Below, piece by piece: positions 1 through 8,594 of a stretch of 64,000 bases of DNA. The DNA is from Chromobacterium violaceum ATCC 12472 (GTDB lineage: Bacteria > Pseudomonadota > Gammaproteobacteria > Burkholderiales > Chromobacteriaceae). Position 1 is the stretch's first letter, and every line of letters starts with the position of its first letter. Both the position numbers and the translations under genes were made by a program. The notes under the pieces were generated by a model, which worked only from the letters and a program-made list of their open reading frames with translations, ran no database searches and was not told the origin of the DNA. The stretch is taken from positions 3,915,752-3,979,751 of the forward strand of contig NC_005085.1 of assembly GCF_000007705.1 (NCBI RefSeq), read 5' to 3'.

Positions 1-168
1 TTCGCCACCTCCGCCTTCGCCGCTCCGGCCGCCTCCGGCCCTGCCGCCGAGAAGAAGATGGAACACAAGGCCGAGCACAAGAAGCATCACAAGAAGAAAG
101 CGCACAAGAAACACGCCTCCGGCGCCGCGCATGAAAAGCACAAGAAAGCCGCTTCCGGCGCCAAGTAA
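1..168 (+). CDS. Lys/His/Ala-rich protein, C-terminal part
   Basis: Only the last 55 codons are in the window; the 5' end lies upstream. The visible part is almost entirely Ala, Lys, His, Ser and Gly, with clusters such as KKHHKKKAHKKH, and ends at TAA (166-168). Such composition occurs in acid-shock (Asr-like) periplasmic proteins and in histone H1-like DNA-binding proteins. Without the N-terminus (signal peptide or not) these cannot be told apart. A strong terminator follows 14 bases downstream, so this is the last gene of its transcript. Confidence 0.6.
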   Translation, partial: FATSAFAAPAASGPAAEKKMEHKAEHKKHHKKKAHKKHASGAAHEKHKKAASGAK

Positions 169-182
169 GCCGCCAGACGCAG

Positions 183-209
183 AAAAAGCTCCCGCAAGGG
201 AGCTTTTTT
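183..209 (+). terminator. Rho-independent terminator
   Basis: Perfect stem AAGCTCCC / GGGAGCTT with a GCAA tetraloop followed by a T run. It ends the preceding gene and faces the 3' end of the convergent minus-strand genes. Confidence 0.9.
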
Positions 210-227
210 CATTGCCGGACGCGATGG

Positions 228-665
228 TCAGCGCACGCGGAACGGCAGCCGATACGCACCCTTGCCCAGCTTCAACTCCACCTGCCAGTCGCGGCTGCCG
301 CTGACGCACATCGGCAGGATGGCCTTGGCCTTCCATCCCGCGCCGTCGCGCAGGAAGGTGTAGCGGTTGAAGCCCATGTCCATGCCCGGCATCGTGAAGT
401 CGGCGGTCGGCGCCGCCTCGGCCGCCACCCCGTCCAGCCGGATCTCGAAGGGCTGGCCGTTGGATGGCCGGGCGGAAAAGCGCAGCGCGCCGCCGCCCGG
501 CAGCGCGCACGCGCCGCGCTCGATGTCGCAGGACAAAACCTGCGCCGCCGGAGCGGACGGCTGCCTGTTATGCGAATACCAGTAGTAGATCAGGCCGAAC
601 TTGACGGCGCCGAAGGCCAGCAGCGCCGCGCCCAGGATCAGCAGCTTGCGCTGCTTCGCCGTCAT
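228..665 (-). CDS. Small single-pass membrane protein, unknown function
   Basis: 145 residues. A hydrophobic segment at about residues 8-28 follows a basic N-terminus (MTAKQRK), so the protein is probably anchored in the inner membrane with its C-terminal domain in the periplasm. Two cysteines near residues 45-52 (SCDIERGAC) and one in LPMCVSG could form a disulfide. I do not recognise the family. Its ATG overlaps the stop of the upstream Nudix-ThiE gene by four bases (ATGA), so it is translationally coupled and is the last gene of the DUF815/Nudix/membrane-protein cluster. Confidence 0.7.
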   Translation of the reverse strand: MTAKQRKLLILGAALLAFGAVKFGLIYYWYSHNRQPSAPAAQVLSCDIERGACALPGGGALRFSARPSNGQPFEIRLDGVAAEAAPTADFTMPGMDMGFNRYTFLRDGAGWKAKAILPMCVSGSRDWQVELKLGKGAYRLPFRVR

Positions 666-1597
666 CGCCACGCCCCGCGCATCAGCGCCACGCCATGGGC
701 GCCGTGAAGGCGGGCCAGGTCCAGGTTCTCGGCGCGCATGCCGCCCAGCGCGTACACCGGCAGCGGCACGCCGCCGGCCAGGCAAGCGGAGAAGCCGTCC
801 CAGCCCAGCAGCGACGCGCCGGGATGGGTGGCCGTGGGCGCGACCGGGCTCAGCAGCGCGTAGTCCAGTCCCAGCTCGCCGGCCCGCGCCAGTTCGTCCG
901 CGCCATGGATGGACGCGCCCACCCAGTCGAAGGCCGGACGCGATTCCAGCGCGGCCAGGCGCGCGCCGTTCAGGTGCACGCCGTCCACCGGCCAGCCTTC
1001 CAGCCACGCCGGATCGGCGTTGACCACCAGCTTGCCGCCGCGCGGGCGGACGATGGCGGCGGCGCGGGCGACGAAATCGGCCAGCGCTTCGCGCCCCATC
1101 TCGCGCTCGCGCACCTGGACCATGCCCCAGTCGCGCTCGGCCAGCCGCGCCAGCTGCGCCTCGACGCCGATTTCGGCGGCGCAGGTGATCGCGTAGCAGG
1201 ACGGCAGCGCCAGCGACTTCAGGATCGGCCCGTTGGCCGGCAGCATCGGCGCCACGGTCAGCCGGCCCGGGCGCTGCCAGGCGAAGGACTGGCCTTCGCG
1301 CGGATGCGGATCGCCCAGCCAGTCCCAGATGCGGAAAAAGCGCAGGTGCACCGATGCGTGCTCGTAATGGTGGATCTTGGTCAACCACGGCGTGGCGGCG
1401 GTGACCGTGATGCCCATTTCCTCGTTGAATTCCCGCTTCAGCGCCGCCAGCGGCGTCTCGCCGGCCTCCACCTTGCCGCCAGGGAACTCCCAGTAGCCGG
1501 CGTAAGGCTTGCCCTCGGGGCGGCTGCCCAGCATGAAGCTGCCGTCCGGCCGCATCAGCGCGCCCGCCACTACATCTATGATCTTGTTGCTCGTCAT
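662..1597 (-). CDS. Nudix hydrolase / ThiE-like fusion protein
   Basis: 311 residues in two domains. The first (about 1-128) is a MutT-like Nudix hydrolase with a complete Nudix box from G41 to I63 (E47, R55, E56, E59, E60, G62 all present), similar to 8-oxo-dGTP pyrophosphatases. The second (about 130-311) is a TIM-barrel domain like thiamine-monophosphate synthase/TenI, with segments QVRER, VHLNG and ALGGM. This fusion is known in proteobacteria; whether the ThiE half is catalytic is unproven. The gene starts 41 bases after the DUF815 gene ends and overlaps the next gene by four bases, indicating one operon. Confidence 0.85.
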   Translation of the reverse strand: MTSNKIIDVVAGALMRPDGSFMLGSRPEGKPYAGYWEFPGGKVEAGETPLAALKREFNEEMGITVTAATPWLTKIHHYEHASVHLRFFRIWDWLGDPHPREGQSFAWQRPGRLTVAPMLPANGPILKSLALPSCYAITCAAEIGVEAQLARLAERDWGMVQVREREMGREALADFVARAAAIVRPRGGKLVVNADPAWLEGWPVDGVHLNGARLAALESRPAFDWVGASIHGADELARAGELGLDYALLSPVAPTATHPGASLLGWDGFSACLAGGVPLPVYALGGMRAENLDLARLHGAHGVALMRGAWR

Positions 1598-1637
1598 GTC
1601 TTCAATCTGTCGGCTATGGGCGCCTGGCGCCCGGGAT

Positions 1638-2516
1638 TCATTTCTTGCCGCTGCGCCTGGCCAGCTTCTGGCTGCCGGCCCAGTGGCAGGCGAACTGCCA
1701 GGCCACCCGGCCGGAGCGGCTGCCGCGCGACAGGCTCCATTGCAGGGCCGCGCGTTCGGCCTTGTCGCCGTATTTCAGGCCGAAATGGCCCAGCCACTCC
1801 CTGACCGCCGCCAGGTAGGCGTCCTGGTCGAACGGGTAGAAGGACAGCCACAGGCCGAAACGGTCGGACAGCGACACCTTCTCCTCCACCGCCTCGCCGG
1901 GATGGATTTCGCCGTCGCGCAGCCAGCCTTCGCGGTTTTCGCTCATCTGCTCCGGCAGCAGGTGGCGGCGGTTGGACGTGGCGTACACCAGCAGGTTGTC
2001 GCAGCGGCGGGCCAGGCCGCCGTCCAGCGCGCTCTTCAGCGCCTTGTAGCCGGCGTCGCCGTGCTCGAACGACAGGTCGTCGCAGAACAGCACGAAGCGC
2101 TCCGGCCGTCCGGACAGCAGCTCCACCAGCTGCGGCAGATCCGCCAGATGCTCGCGGTCTATCTCGATCAGACGCAGGCCGTCGCGGCCGAACTCCGGCA
2201 GCAGCGCCTTCACCAGCGACGATTTGCCGGTGCCGCGCGCGCCGGTCAGCAACACATTGTTGGCCGGCAGGCCGGCGACGAACTGGCGGGTGTTGGCCAG
2301 CAGCTGCTCGCGCTGGGCGTCGACGCAGGCCAGCCGGTCCAGCGCCACCGCATGCGGCTCATGCACCGCCTCCAGCCAGCCGGCCAGGCCCTGGCGGTGC
2401 CAACGGAAGGCCTGGGCGCTCCAGTCCGGCTCCCGCCGCGGCGGCGGCAGCATCGGCTCCAGCCGGGCCAGCACCGCCTCGGCGCGGTTCAAGAAATCCT
2501 GCAAGGCGTCCATCAT
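1638..2516 (-). CDS. DUF815-family AAA+ ATPase
   Basis: 292 residues. Walker A GARGTGKS at residues 92-99, Walker B-like VLFCDD at 142-147, then YATSNRRHL (sensor 1 region) and a SDRFGLWLSF segment typical of DUF815 ATPases. These are uncharacterised single-domain AAA+ proteins of the bacterial cytosol with a conserved N-terminal helical part. Two ATGs are adjacent; the first gives this length. It leads the operon with the Nudix-ThiE fusion. A terminator-like hairpin sits just upstream, separating it from the HAD/hda genes. Confidence 0.85.
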   Translation of the reverse strand: MMDALQDFLNRAEAVLARLEPMLPPPRREPDWSAQAFRWHRQGLAGWLEAVHEPHAVALDRLACVDAQREQLLANTRQFVAGLPANNVLLTGARGTGKSSLVKALLPEFGRDGLRLIEIDREHLADLPQLVELLSGRPERFVLFCDDLSFEHGDAGYKALKSALDGGLARRCDNLLVYATSNRRHLLPEQMSENREGWLRDGEIHPGEAVEEKVSLSDRFGLWLSFYPFDQDAYLAAVREWLGHFGLKYGDKAERAALQWSLSRGSRSGRVAWQFACHWAGSQKLARRSGKK

Positions 2517-2533
2517 GCTTCCCTTTCAGATGG

Positions 2534-2563
2534 CAAAACAGCCTGCGGCGAGACACAGGCTGT
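2534..2563 (-). terminator. Terminator-like hairpin between HAD and DUF815 genes
   Basis: Inverted repeat ACAGCCTG / CAGGCTGT (2538-2545 and 2556-2563). Read on the minus strand it is followed by a short T run. It lies 105 bases after the HAD gene and 20 bases before the DUF815 start, so it probably ends hda-HAD transcription. Confidence 0.6.
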
Positions 2564-2667
2564 CATTCTGATCGCAAACGGCGGAAAGCCGCGCCGCCGC
2601 AGACAGTACGTCGGGTGCGGCAAGGCGGCGCAACGCCGCATCGGGCGTTTTGTCGGCCGCGCCCAAA

Positions 2668-3360
2668 TCAATCGCGTAAAGAGATCACCGGCCAGCCGTG
2701 CGCTTCGGCATAGGCCTTGAGCTTGTCGTCGGCGTCCACCGCCACCGGATTGTCCACCAGCTTCATCAGCGGCAGGTCGTTGTGCGAATCGCTGTAGAAG
2801 AAGCTCTCGGCGTAGCTGTCCCAGCTCTCGCCGCGCTCGGCCAGCCATTGCTCGATGCGGGTGATCTTGCCTTCCTTGAAGCTCAACACGCCGGTAGGAC
2901 GACCGGTGTAATTGCCGTCGGCGTCCTGCTCCAGCTCGATCGCGATCAGATGCTCGACGCCCAGCTCGCGCGCGATCGGCCCGGTGATGAAGCGGTTGGT
3001 CGCGGTGATGATGACGATCTGGTCGCCTTCGGCGCGGTGGGCGGCCAGCCGCTCGCGCGCCTTGTTGGGGATCAGCGGCTTGATGTGGTTTTCCAGGTAG
3101 TCGGCGTGCAGTTCGTCCAGCTGATGGCGCGAGAAGCGCGTCAGCGGCGCCAGGATGAACGCCAGGTACTCGTTCATGTCCAGCGTGCCGTTCTGGTACT
3201 GGCGGTAGAAATAGCTGTTGCGCTCGTCGTACTGGGCGGCGTCCAGAATGCCGCGCTTGATCAGGAAGCGCGGCCATTCGAAGTCGGAGTCGCCGGCGAT
3301 CAGCGTGTGGTCGAGGTCGAACAGGGCGAGCCTGCGTTTGGCGGGAGTGGCTGTCGTCAT
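2668..3360 (-). CDS. HAD-IB family phosphatase
   Basis: 230 residues, haloacid dehalogenase superfamily. Motif I is DLDHT with nucleophile D15 and D17; motif II ITAT lies near residue 120; motif III/IV YSDSHNDLP lies near 190-200. The cap arrangement and length fit the HAD-IB (SerB-like) group of small-molecule phosphomonoesterases; substrate not deducible (histidinol phosphate, phosphoserine or another). Its ATG overlaps the end of hda by four bases, so it is coupled to hda. Confidence 0.85.
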   Translation of the reverse strand: MTTATPAKRRLALFDLDHTLIAGDSDFEWPRFLIKRGILDAAQYDERNSYFYRQYQNGTLDMNEYLAFILAPLTRFSRHQLDELHADYLENHIKPLIPNKARERLAAHRAEGDQIVIITATNRFITGPIARELGVEHLIAIELEQDADGNYTGRPTGVLSFKEGKITRIEQWLAERGESWDSYAESFFYSDSHNDLPLMKLVDNPVAVDADDKLKAYAEAHGWPVISLRD

Positions 3361-4031
3361 GATTCCGGGGTGGCGGTTTGCAAAACGTTTTTCACCAGCG
3401 GCACGGTGATCGGGCGCCGCAGCGCCAGCGAGTAGCGATCCAGCATGTCTATCATCGAGATCAGGCTGGTCAGGTCGCGCCGCCAGTGGGTGAGCAGGTA
3501 GCGGTAGACGTCGTCGGGTATCGACAGCTGGCGGTTGGCGGCGTGGCTGCGCAAGGCGGCCAGCTTGTCGTCGTCCGACAGCGCCTTCACCTCCAGCACC
3601 AGGCCCCAGCCCAGGCGGGTGCGCAGGTCGTCGCGCACCGACAGCGCCACCGGCGGCTTGCGCCCGGCCATCAAGAGCCGCCCCTCGCCGCCCTCCTTCA
3701 AGGAGTTGTAGAAGGAGAACAGCATGATCTGGTCGTCCGGCGCCAGGTCGTCCACATGGTCCACCGCGATGAAGCTGGCCTCGCGCGCGAAGTCCGGCAG
3801 GTGGTCGCCCTTGCCGTCCAGGTAGATGGCGGCGCGGCCCAGCCGCTCGGCATGGGCGATCCAGGCCTGCAGCAGATGGGTTTTGCCGCAACCGGGCTCG
3901 CCCCACAGATAGATGAAGCGTTCGCCTTCGGTGGCGGTCAGTGCGGTGATCACCTCGCGGTTGCGCTCGGCCAGGAAATTGTCGAAGGCCGGCAGCGGCG
4001 TGGGCGTGAGATCGAGTACGAGCTGGTCCAA
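3357..4031 (-). CDS. hda: DnaA regulatory inactivator Hda
   Basis: 224 residues. The N-terminal QLVLDL (residues 3-8) is the sliding-clamp binding motif that lets Hda act with DNA-loaded DnaN to stimulate ATP hydrolysis by DnaA after initiation. A DnaA-like AAA+ domain follows, with Walker A GEPGCGKT (44-51) and a conserved Arg-rich C-terminal lid. The start codon is TTG (reverse complement of CAA at 4029-4031): it places the clamp motif at the very N-terminus, and no in-frame ATG does. It is divergent from purM and coupled to the HAD gene. Confidence 0.93.
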   Translation of the reverse strand: MDQLVLDLTPTPLPAFDNFLAERNREVITALTATEGERFIYLWGEPGCGKTHLLQAWIAHAERLGRAAIYLDGKGDHLPDFAREASFIAVDHVDDLAPDDQIMLFSFYNSLKEGGEGRLLMAGRKPPVALSVRDDLRTRLGWGLVLEVKALSDDDKLAALRSHAANRQLSIPDDVYRYLLTHWRRDLTSLISMIDMLDRYSLALRRPITVPLVKNVLQTATPES

Positions 4032-4208
4032 GTTTACGGTGCTGCGTTGCGTGCTGACATCAATGAATGCGATTTTACGACGATACGGCCCGCTGTTGGA
4101 ACCGCCATTTTCCCCGACAAGATTGATGACATCGGCAAATCAAGGCGACAAAGGAAAAAGGCTTCCCGCAGCGCCAGCCTTTTTGCCGATTTTCAGTTAA
4201 AATACAGT

Positions 4209-4228
4209 GCTTTCGCACCGGCGAAAGC
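4209..4228 (+). promoter_or_regulatory. Perfect hairpin in the hda-purM divergent region
   Basis: GCTTTCGC-ACCG-GCGAAAGC, an 8-bp perfect stem with a four-base loop, 42 bases upstream of the purM start codon. It could be an operator palindrome or a hairpin in the purM leader. No T run follows, so it is not a classic terminator. Confidence 0.45.
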
Positions 4229-4270
4229 TTGATGTAAAAATATTTCAAGTTTGCAGAAAGCGAGATTATC

Positions 4271-5308
<1,038 letters not shown>

Positions 5309-5437
5309 GGTTCTTCCGCAGGTAGCGCCCCGCGCCGCTGGCTCCGCCGGCGGCGCTTGTCGTTTATCGCCGGGCGGCGGAACCCAGCCGGCGCAATCGC
5401 AACAAACAGGAATGGCAAGCCATTCCGGACATGAGCC

Positions 5438-6079
5438 ATGAAAAACATCGTCATCCTGATTTCCGGCCGCGGCTCCAATATGCAGGCCATCGTCGAGGCC
5501 GGCATTCCCGGCGCCCGCGTCGCCGCGGTGATCGCCAACCGCCCGGACGCGGCCGGCCTCGCCTGGGCGGCCGAGCGCGGCATCGCCACGGCGGCGCTGG
5601 ACCACAAGGCCTACGCCAGCCGCGAGGCCTTCGACGCCGCGCTGGCCGCAGCGATAGACGCGCATCAGCCCGACCTGGTGGTGCTGGCCGGCTTCATGCG
5701 CATCCTGACCGAAGGCTTCACCCGCCGCTACGAAGGCCGGATGATGAACATCCATCCGTCGCTGCTGCCGGCCTTCCCCGGCCTGCACACTCACGAGCGC
5801 GCGCTGGAAATGGGCTGCAAACTGGCCGGATGCACGGTACACTTCGTCACCGCCGAGCTCGATCACGGTCCCATCGTCGCCCAGGGCGCGGTGAATGTGC
5901 TGGACGGCGACACGCCGGACAGCCTGGCCGCCCGGGTGTTGAAGCTGGAGCACCAACTGTACCCGGAAGCGGTGCGCCGCTTCGTCGCCGGCGAGATCGC
6001 CGTCGTCGACGGCAAAGTGGCCGCCGGCCCGGGAGCCGCCGCCAGCCTGCTGTCGCCCCTACCCTCAAGCAAGGCCTAA
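5438..6079 (+). CDS. purN: Phosphoribosylglycinamide formyltransferase
   Basis: 213 residues. Transfers a formyl group from 10-formyl-tetrahydrofolate to GAR, step three of purine synthesis. SGRGSN binds phosphate; catalytic residues N104, H106 (NIHPSLLPAFPG) and D142 (ELDHGPI) match the E. coli triad N106/H108/D144. Stop TAA is followed immediately by the ATG of the DUF3108 gene, so the two are co-transcribed and probably coupled. Confidence 0.95.
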   Translation: MKNIVILISGRGSNMQAIVEAGIPGARVAAVIANRPDAAGLAWAAERGIATAALDHKAYASREAFDAALAAAIDAHQPDLVVLAGFMRILTEGFTRRYEGRMMNIHPSLLPAFPGLHTHERALEMGCKLAGCTVHFVTAELDHGPIVAQGAVNVLDGDTPDSLAARVLKLEHQLYPEAVRRFVAGEIAVVDGKVAAGPGAAASLLSPLPSSKA

Positions 6080-7207
6080 ATGACCCGTCGCCGTCTGCTG
6101 CTGATCGCCCTTGTCCTGTCGTTGCTGCTGCACCTCGCGTTGCTCGGCTCCGACTTGCTGCCCGCGATCAGCGCGCCGCCGGCCGAAGAGCCCAAGCTCG
6201 AGAAGATAGACGTCAAGATGCAGGCGATGCGGCTCGACGAGCCGCCGCCTCGGCCCGATCCCCGATCGGCCGGGGTCAGCCTGCGGCCGGCGGAGGCGCC
6301 CAAGCCGAAACCCAGGCGCAAGCCCAAGCCGGCGCATAAGCGGGAAGCGTCCCGCCCCGAGGACGACAAGGCGCAGGCCTCGGCGCCGGCGGCGGAAACC
6401 GCGATCGCCCAGGCCAGCTCGGAACCGGCGGCGGAGACTGCGCCGCGCACCGAGACGGCGCGGGCATCCAGCGCGCCGGCGACGGAAGCGCCGCCGCGAG
6501 ACCAGGCGGACCAGGGCGACATCCTGCATCCCGACGCGCCGTTGAAGCGTTTCCCATCCGCGGCCAGGATACGCTACCAGGGCTACTGGGGCTCGGCGAT
6601 GGTCGGCTTCGGCGACCTGGACTGGCAACGCGGGCAAGGCCATTACCAGCTGGACATCTCGGTCAGCCCTTTCATCGGGCCCAAGCTGCGCTATCTTGCA
6701 CAAGGGACGATAGGAAAATCGGGACTGCGTCCGGACAGCATGCAATCGTTCCGCGGCGGCGACCTGAAAGAGTCGGCCCGCTTCGACTACGGCGCCGGGC
6801 TGCTGCGCTACGGCAGCAACGAAAGCCAGCAGCTGCCGCTGAAGCCCGGCGCGCAGGACGCGTTCAGCCTGGCCTTCCAGCTGGCGCTGAAGGGCGGCGA
6901 TCTGGGCCATGCGCCGATACAGATCACCACCGCCAAGAAGGTTTACGAATACCCGATGGCGCCGAACGGCGCCTTCGACTACGACACCGGCGCCGGCAAG
7001 ATGCGCGTGATCGTGTTCCGCGCCCAAGGCGACGGAGACTTCACCGAGTTCTGGCTGGCCCCGGATTTCGCCAATCTGCCGGTGCGCATCCTGCGCGCCG
7101 ACAAGGACAAGCGGATCGAGCTGAAAGCGATCCGCATAGACGTGAACGGCAAGCGGCAGTGGGAATTGCCGCCGCAACCGACGATACGGAACAAGAATGC
7201 ACATTAG
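6080..7207 (+). CDS. DUF3108-domain exported/anchored protein with TonB-like linker
   Basis: 375 residues. An N-terminal basic-hydrophobic segment (about 1-25) is a signal peptide or membrane anchor. Residues about 35-140 are rich in Pro, Ala, Lys and Glu (PKPKPRRKPKPAHK), like a periplasm-spanning TonB linker. The C-terminal 220 residues form the DUF3108 domain (YWGSAMVGFGDLDW onward), likely beta-rich and periplasmic. Function unknown. It abuts purN with no gap and overlaps the next gene by 11 bases, so it is part of the pur operon without an obvious metabolic link. Confidence 0.75.
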   Translation: MTRRRLLLIALVLSLLLHLALLGSDLLPAISAPPAEEPKLEKIDVKMQAMRLDEPPPRPDPRSAGVSLRPAEAPKPKPRRKPKPAHKREASRPEDDKAQASAPAAETAIAQASSEPAAETAPRTETARASSAPATEAPPRDQADQGDILHPDAPLKRFPSAARIRYQGYWGSAMVGFGDLDWQRGQGHYQLDISVSPFIGPKLRYLAQGTIGKSGLRPDSMQSFRGGDLKESARFDYGAGLLRYGSNESQQLPLKPGAQDAFSLAFQLALKGGDLGHAPIQITTAKKVYEYPMAPNGAFDYDTGAGKMRVIVFRAQGDGDFTEFWLAPDFANLPVRILRADKDKRIELKAIRIDVNGKRQWELPPQPTIRNKNAH

Positions 7208-8456
7208 CCATAGCCAACTGAAACACCTGGAAACCGTCATCGGCCAGATGACCCGCTTCGACCGCCCCGCCGACGCCGTGCTGTCGGCTTACTTCCGCGA
7301 GCACAACAAACTGGGCAGCGCCGACCGCCATCTGATCGCCGAAACCGCCTTCGGCGCGCTGCGCCGCCTGATCCAGCTGCGCGCGCTGATCGCGCCGGAG
7401 AAGGCCACGCCGCGCCGGCTGGCGCTGGTGGCGCTGATGAAGTTCAACAAGCTGAACGTCAAGGAACTGAGCGAAGCCACCAGCGCCGGCGAGCGCGAAT
7501 GGCTGGGCACGGTAAAGGGCAAGGCGCTGGAAGACAGCCTGGAAATCCGCGCCGAGCTGCCGCAATGGGTGATCGAGCGCCTGGGCGAACAGGAGCCGGC
7601 CGCGGTGGAAGCGCTGGGCCAGGGCCTGATGTCGATGGCGCCGCTGGATTTGCGCGTCAACACGCTGAAAATGAAGCGCGAGGAATTGCTGGATCGCCTG
7701 AACGCGGACGGCATCGCCTGCGAAGCCACGCCGTATTCGCCGCTCGGCATCCGTCTGAAAGACAAGCCGGCGCTGTCCAGGCACGAGCTGTTCAAGTCCG
7801 GCGCCTTCGAGGTGCAGGACGAAGGCAGCCAGCTTCTGGGCCTGATCACCGGCGCGCGCCGCGGCGAAATGGTGGTGGACTTCTGCGCCGGCGCCGGCGG
7901 CAAGACCCTGCTCCTGGGCGCGCAGATGGCGTCCAGCGGCCGCCTGTACGCGTTCGACGTGTCGGAGAAGCGCCTGGCCAACTTCAAGCCGCGCCAGGCC
8001 CGCTCCGGCCTGTCCAACGTGCATCCGCAGCTGCTGTCGCACGAAAACGACGCCAAGGTGAAGCGCCTGGCCGGCAAGGCCGACCGCGTGCTGGTGGACG
8101 CGCCCTGCTCCGGCCTGGGCACGCTGCGCCGCAACCCTGACCTGAAGTTCCGCCAGAGCCCGGACAGCGTGGCCGAGCTGAACGCCAAGCAGGCGTCCAT
8201 CCTCGCCTCCGCCTCGCGGCTGGTGAAGAACGGCGGCCGGCTGGTGTACGCCACCTGCAGCCTGCTGCCGCAGGAGAACCAGGCCATCGTCGAAGCCTTC
8301 CTGGCCGAACACGCGGACTTCCGCCTGGTGAAGATGGACGAGGTGCTGGCCGAACAGAAAATCCCGCTGCAATGCGGCGACTACCTGGAGCTGAAACCGC
8401 ATCTGCATAACACCGACGGCTTCTTCGCCGCGGTGCTGGAACGCAGCCAAGCCTAA
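7197..8456 (+). CDS. RsmB/NOP2/Sun-family rRNA cytosine-C5 methyltransferase
   Basis: 419 residues. An N-terminal NusB-like helical region is followed by a Rossmann methyltransferase domain: SAM site VVDFCAGAGGKTLLL, motif IV DAPCSGLGTLRRNPDLK, motif VI YATCSLLPQEN. The two cysteines (PCSG and TCS) are the release and catalytic nucleophiles of m5C RNA methyltransferases. The specific rRNA site cannot be assigned; it may be an RsmB paralogue, because the context is purN/DUF3108 rather than fmt/def. Overlaps the preceding gene by 11 bases and ends the operon. Confidence 0.88.
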   Translation: MHISHSQLKHLETVIGQMTRFDRPADAVLSAYFREHNKLGSADRHLIAETAFGALRRLIQLRALIAPEKATPRRLALVALMKFNKLNVKELSEATSAGEREWLGTVKGKALEDSLEIRAELPQWVIERLGEQEPAAVEALGQGLMSMAPLDLRVNTLKMKREELLDRLNADGIACEATPYSPLGIRLKDKPALSRHELFKSGAFEVQDEGSQLLGLITGARRGEMVVDFCAGAGGKTLLLGAQMASSGRLYAFDVSEKRLANFKPRQARSGLSNVHPQLLSHENDAKVKRLAGKADRVLVDAPCSGLGTLRRNPDLKFRQSPDSVAELNAKQASILASASRLVKNGGRLVYATCSLLPQENQAIVEAFLAEHADFRLVKMDEVLAEQKIPLQCGDYLELKPHLHNTDGFFAAVLERSQA

Positions 8457-8475
8457 GCGGAACAAGGGCATGGAC

Positions 8476-8508
8476 GGCGGCCCGCTTGCCACGCGCAGGC
8501 GGGCCGCC
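8476..8508 (+). terminator. GC-rich hairpin after the pur operon
   Basis: Perfect 10-bp stem GGCGGCCCGC / GCGGGCCGCC with a 13-base loop, 20 bases after the methyltransferase stop. There is no T run, so it is either a weak terminator or a 3'-end stabiliser. Confidence 0.5.
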
Positions 8509-8532
8509 CTCGTATTAGGCGGCAATAGAGAG

Positions 8533-8577
8533 TATATTAGACAAAAATGATTAATGGGCGGAATTGGACTCCGCCCA
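8533..8577 (+). promoter_or_regulatory. Candidate -10 box and palindrome upstream of the ClC gene
   Basis: TATATT at 8533-8538 resembles a -10 box. It is followed by a palindrome TGGGCGGA-N7-TCCGCCCA (8555-8577). The palindrome would lie just after the transcription start, as an operator or a leader hairpin directly before the ribosome binding site. Confidence 0.4.
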
Positions 8578-8594
8578 ATGGGAGCCGCCAAACG

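Noticed and set aside
8547-8594. Upstream ATG (8547) as the start of the ClC protein
   Set aside because: It lies beside a -10-like TATATT and codes through a palindrome; the later ATG with GGAG upstream is preferred, though not proven.
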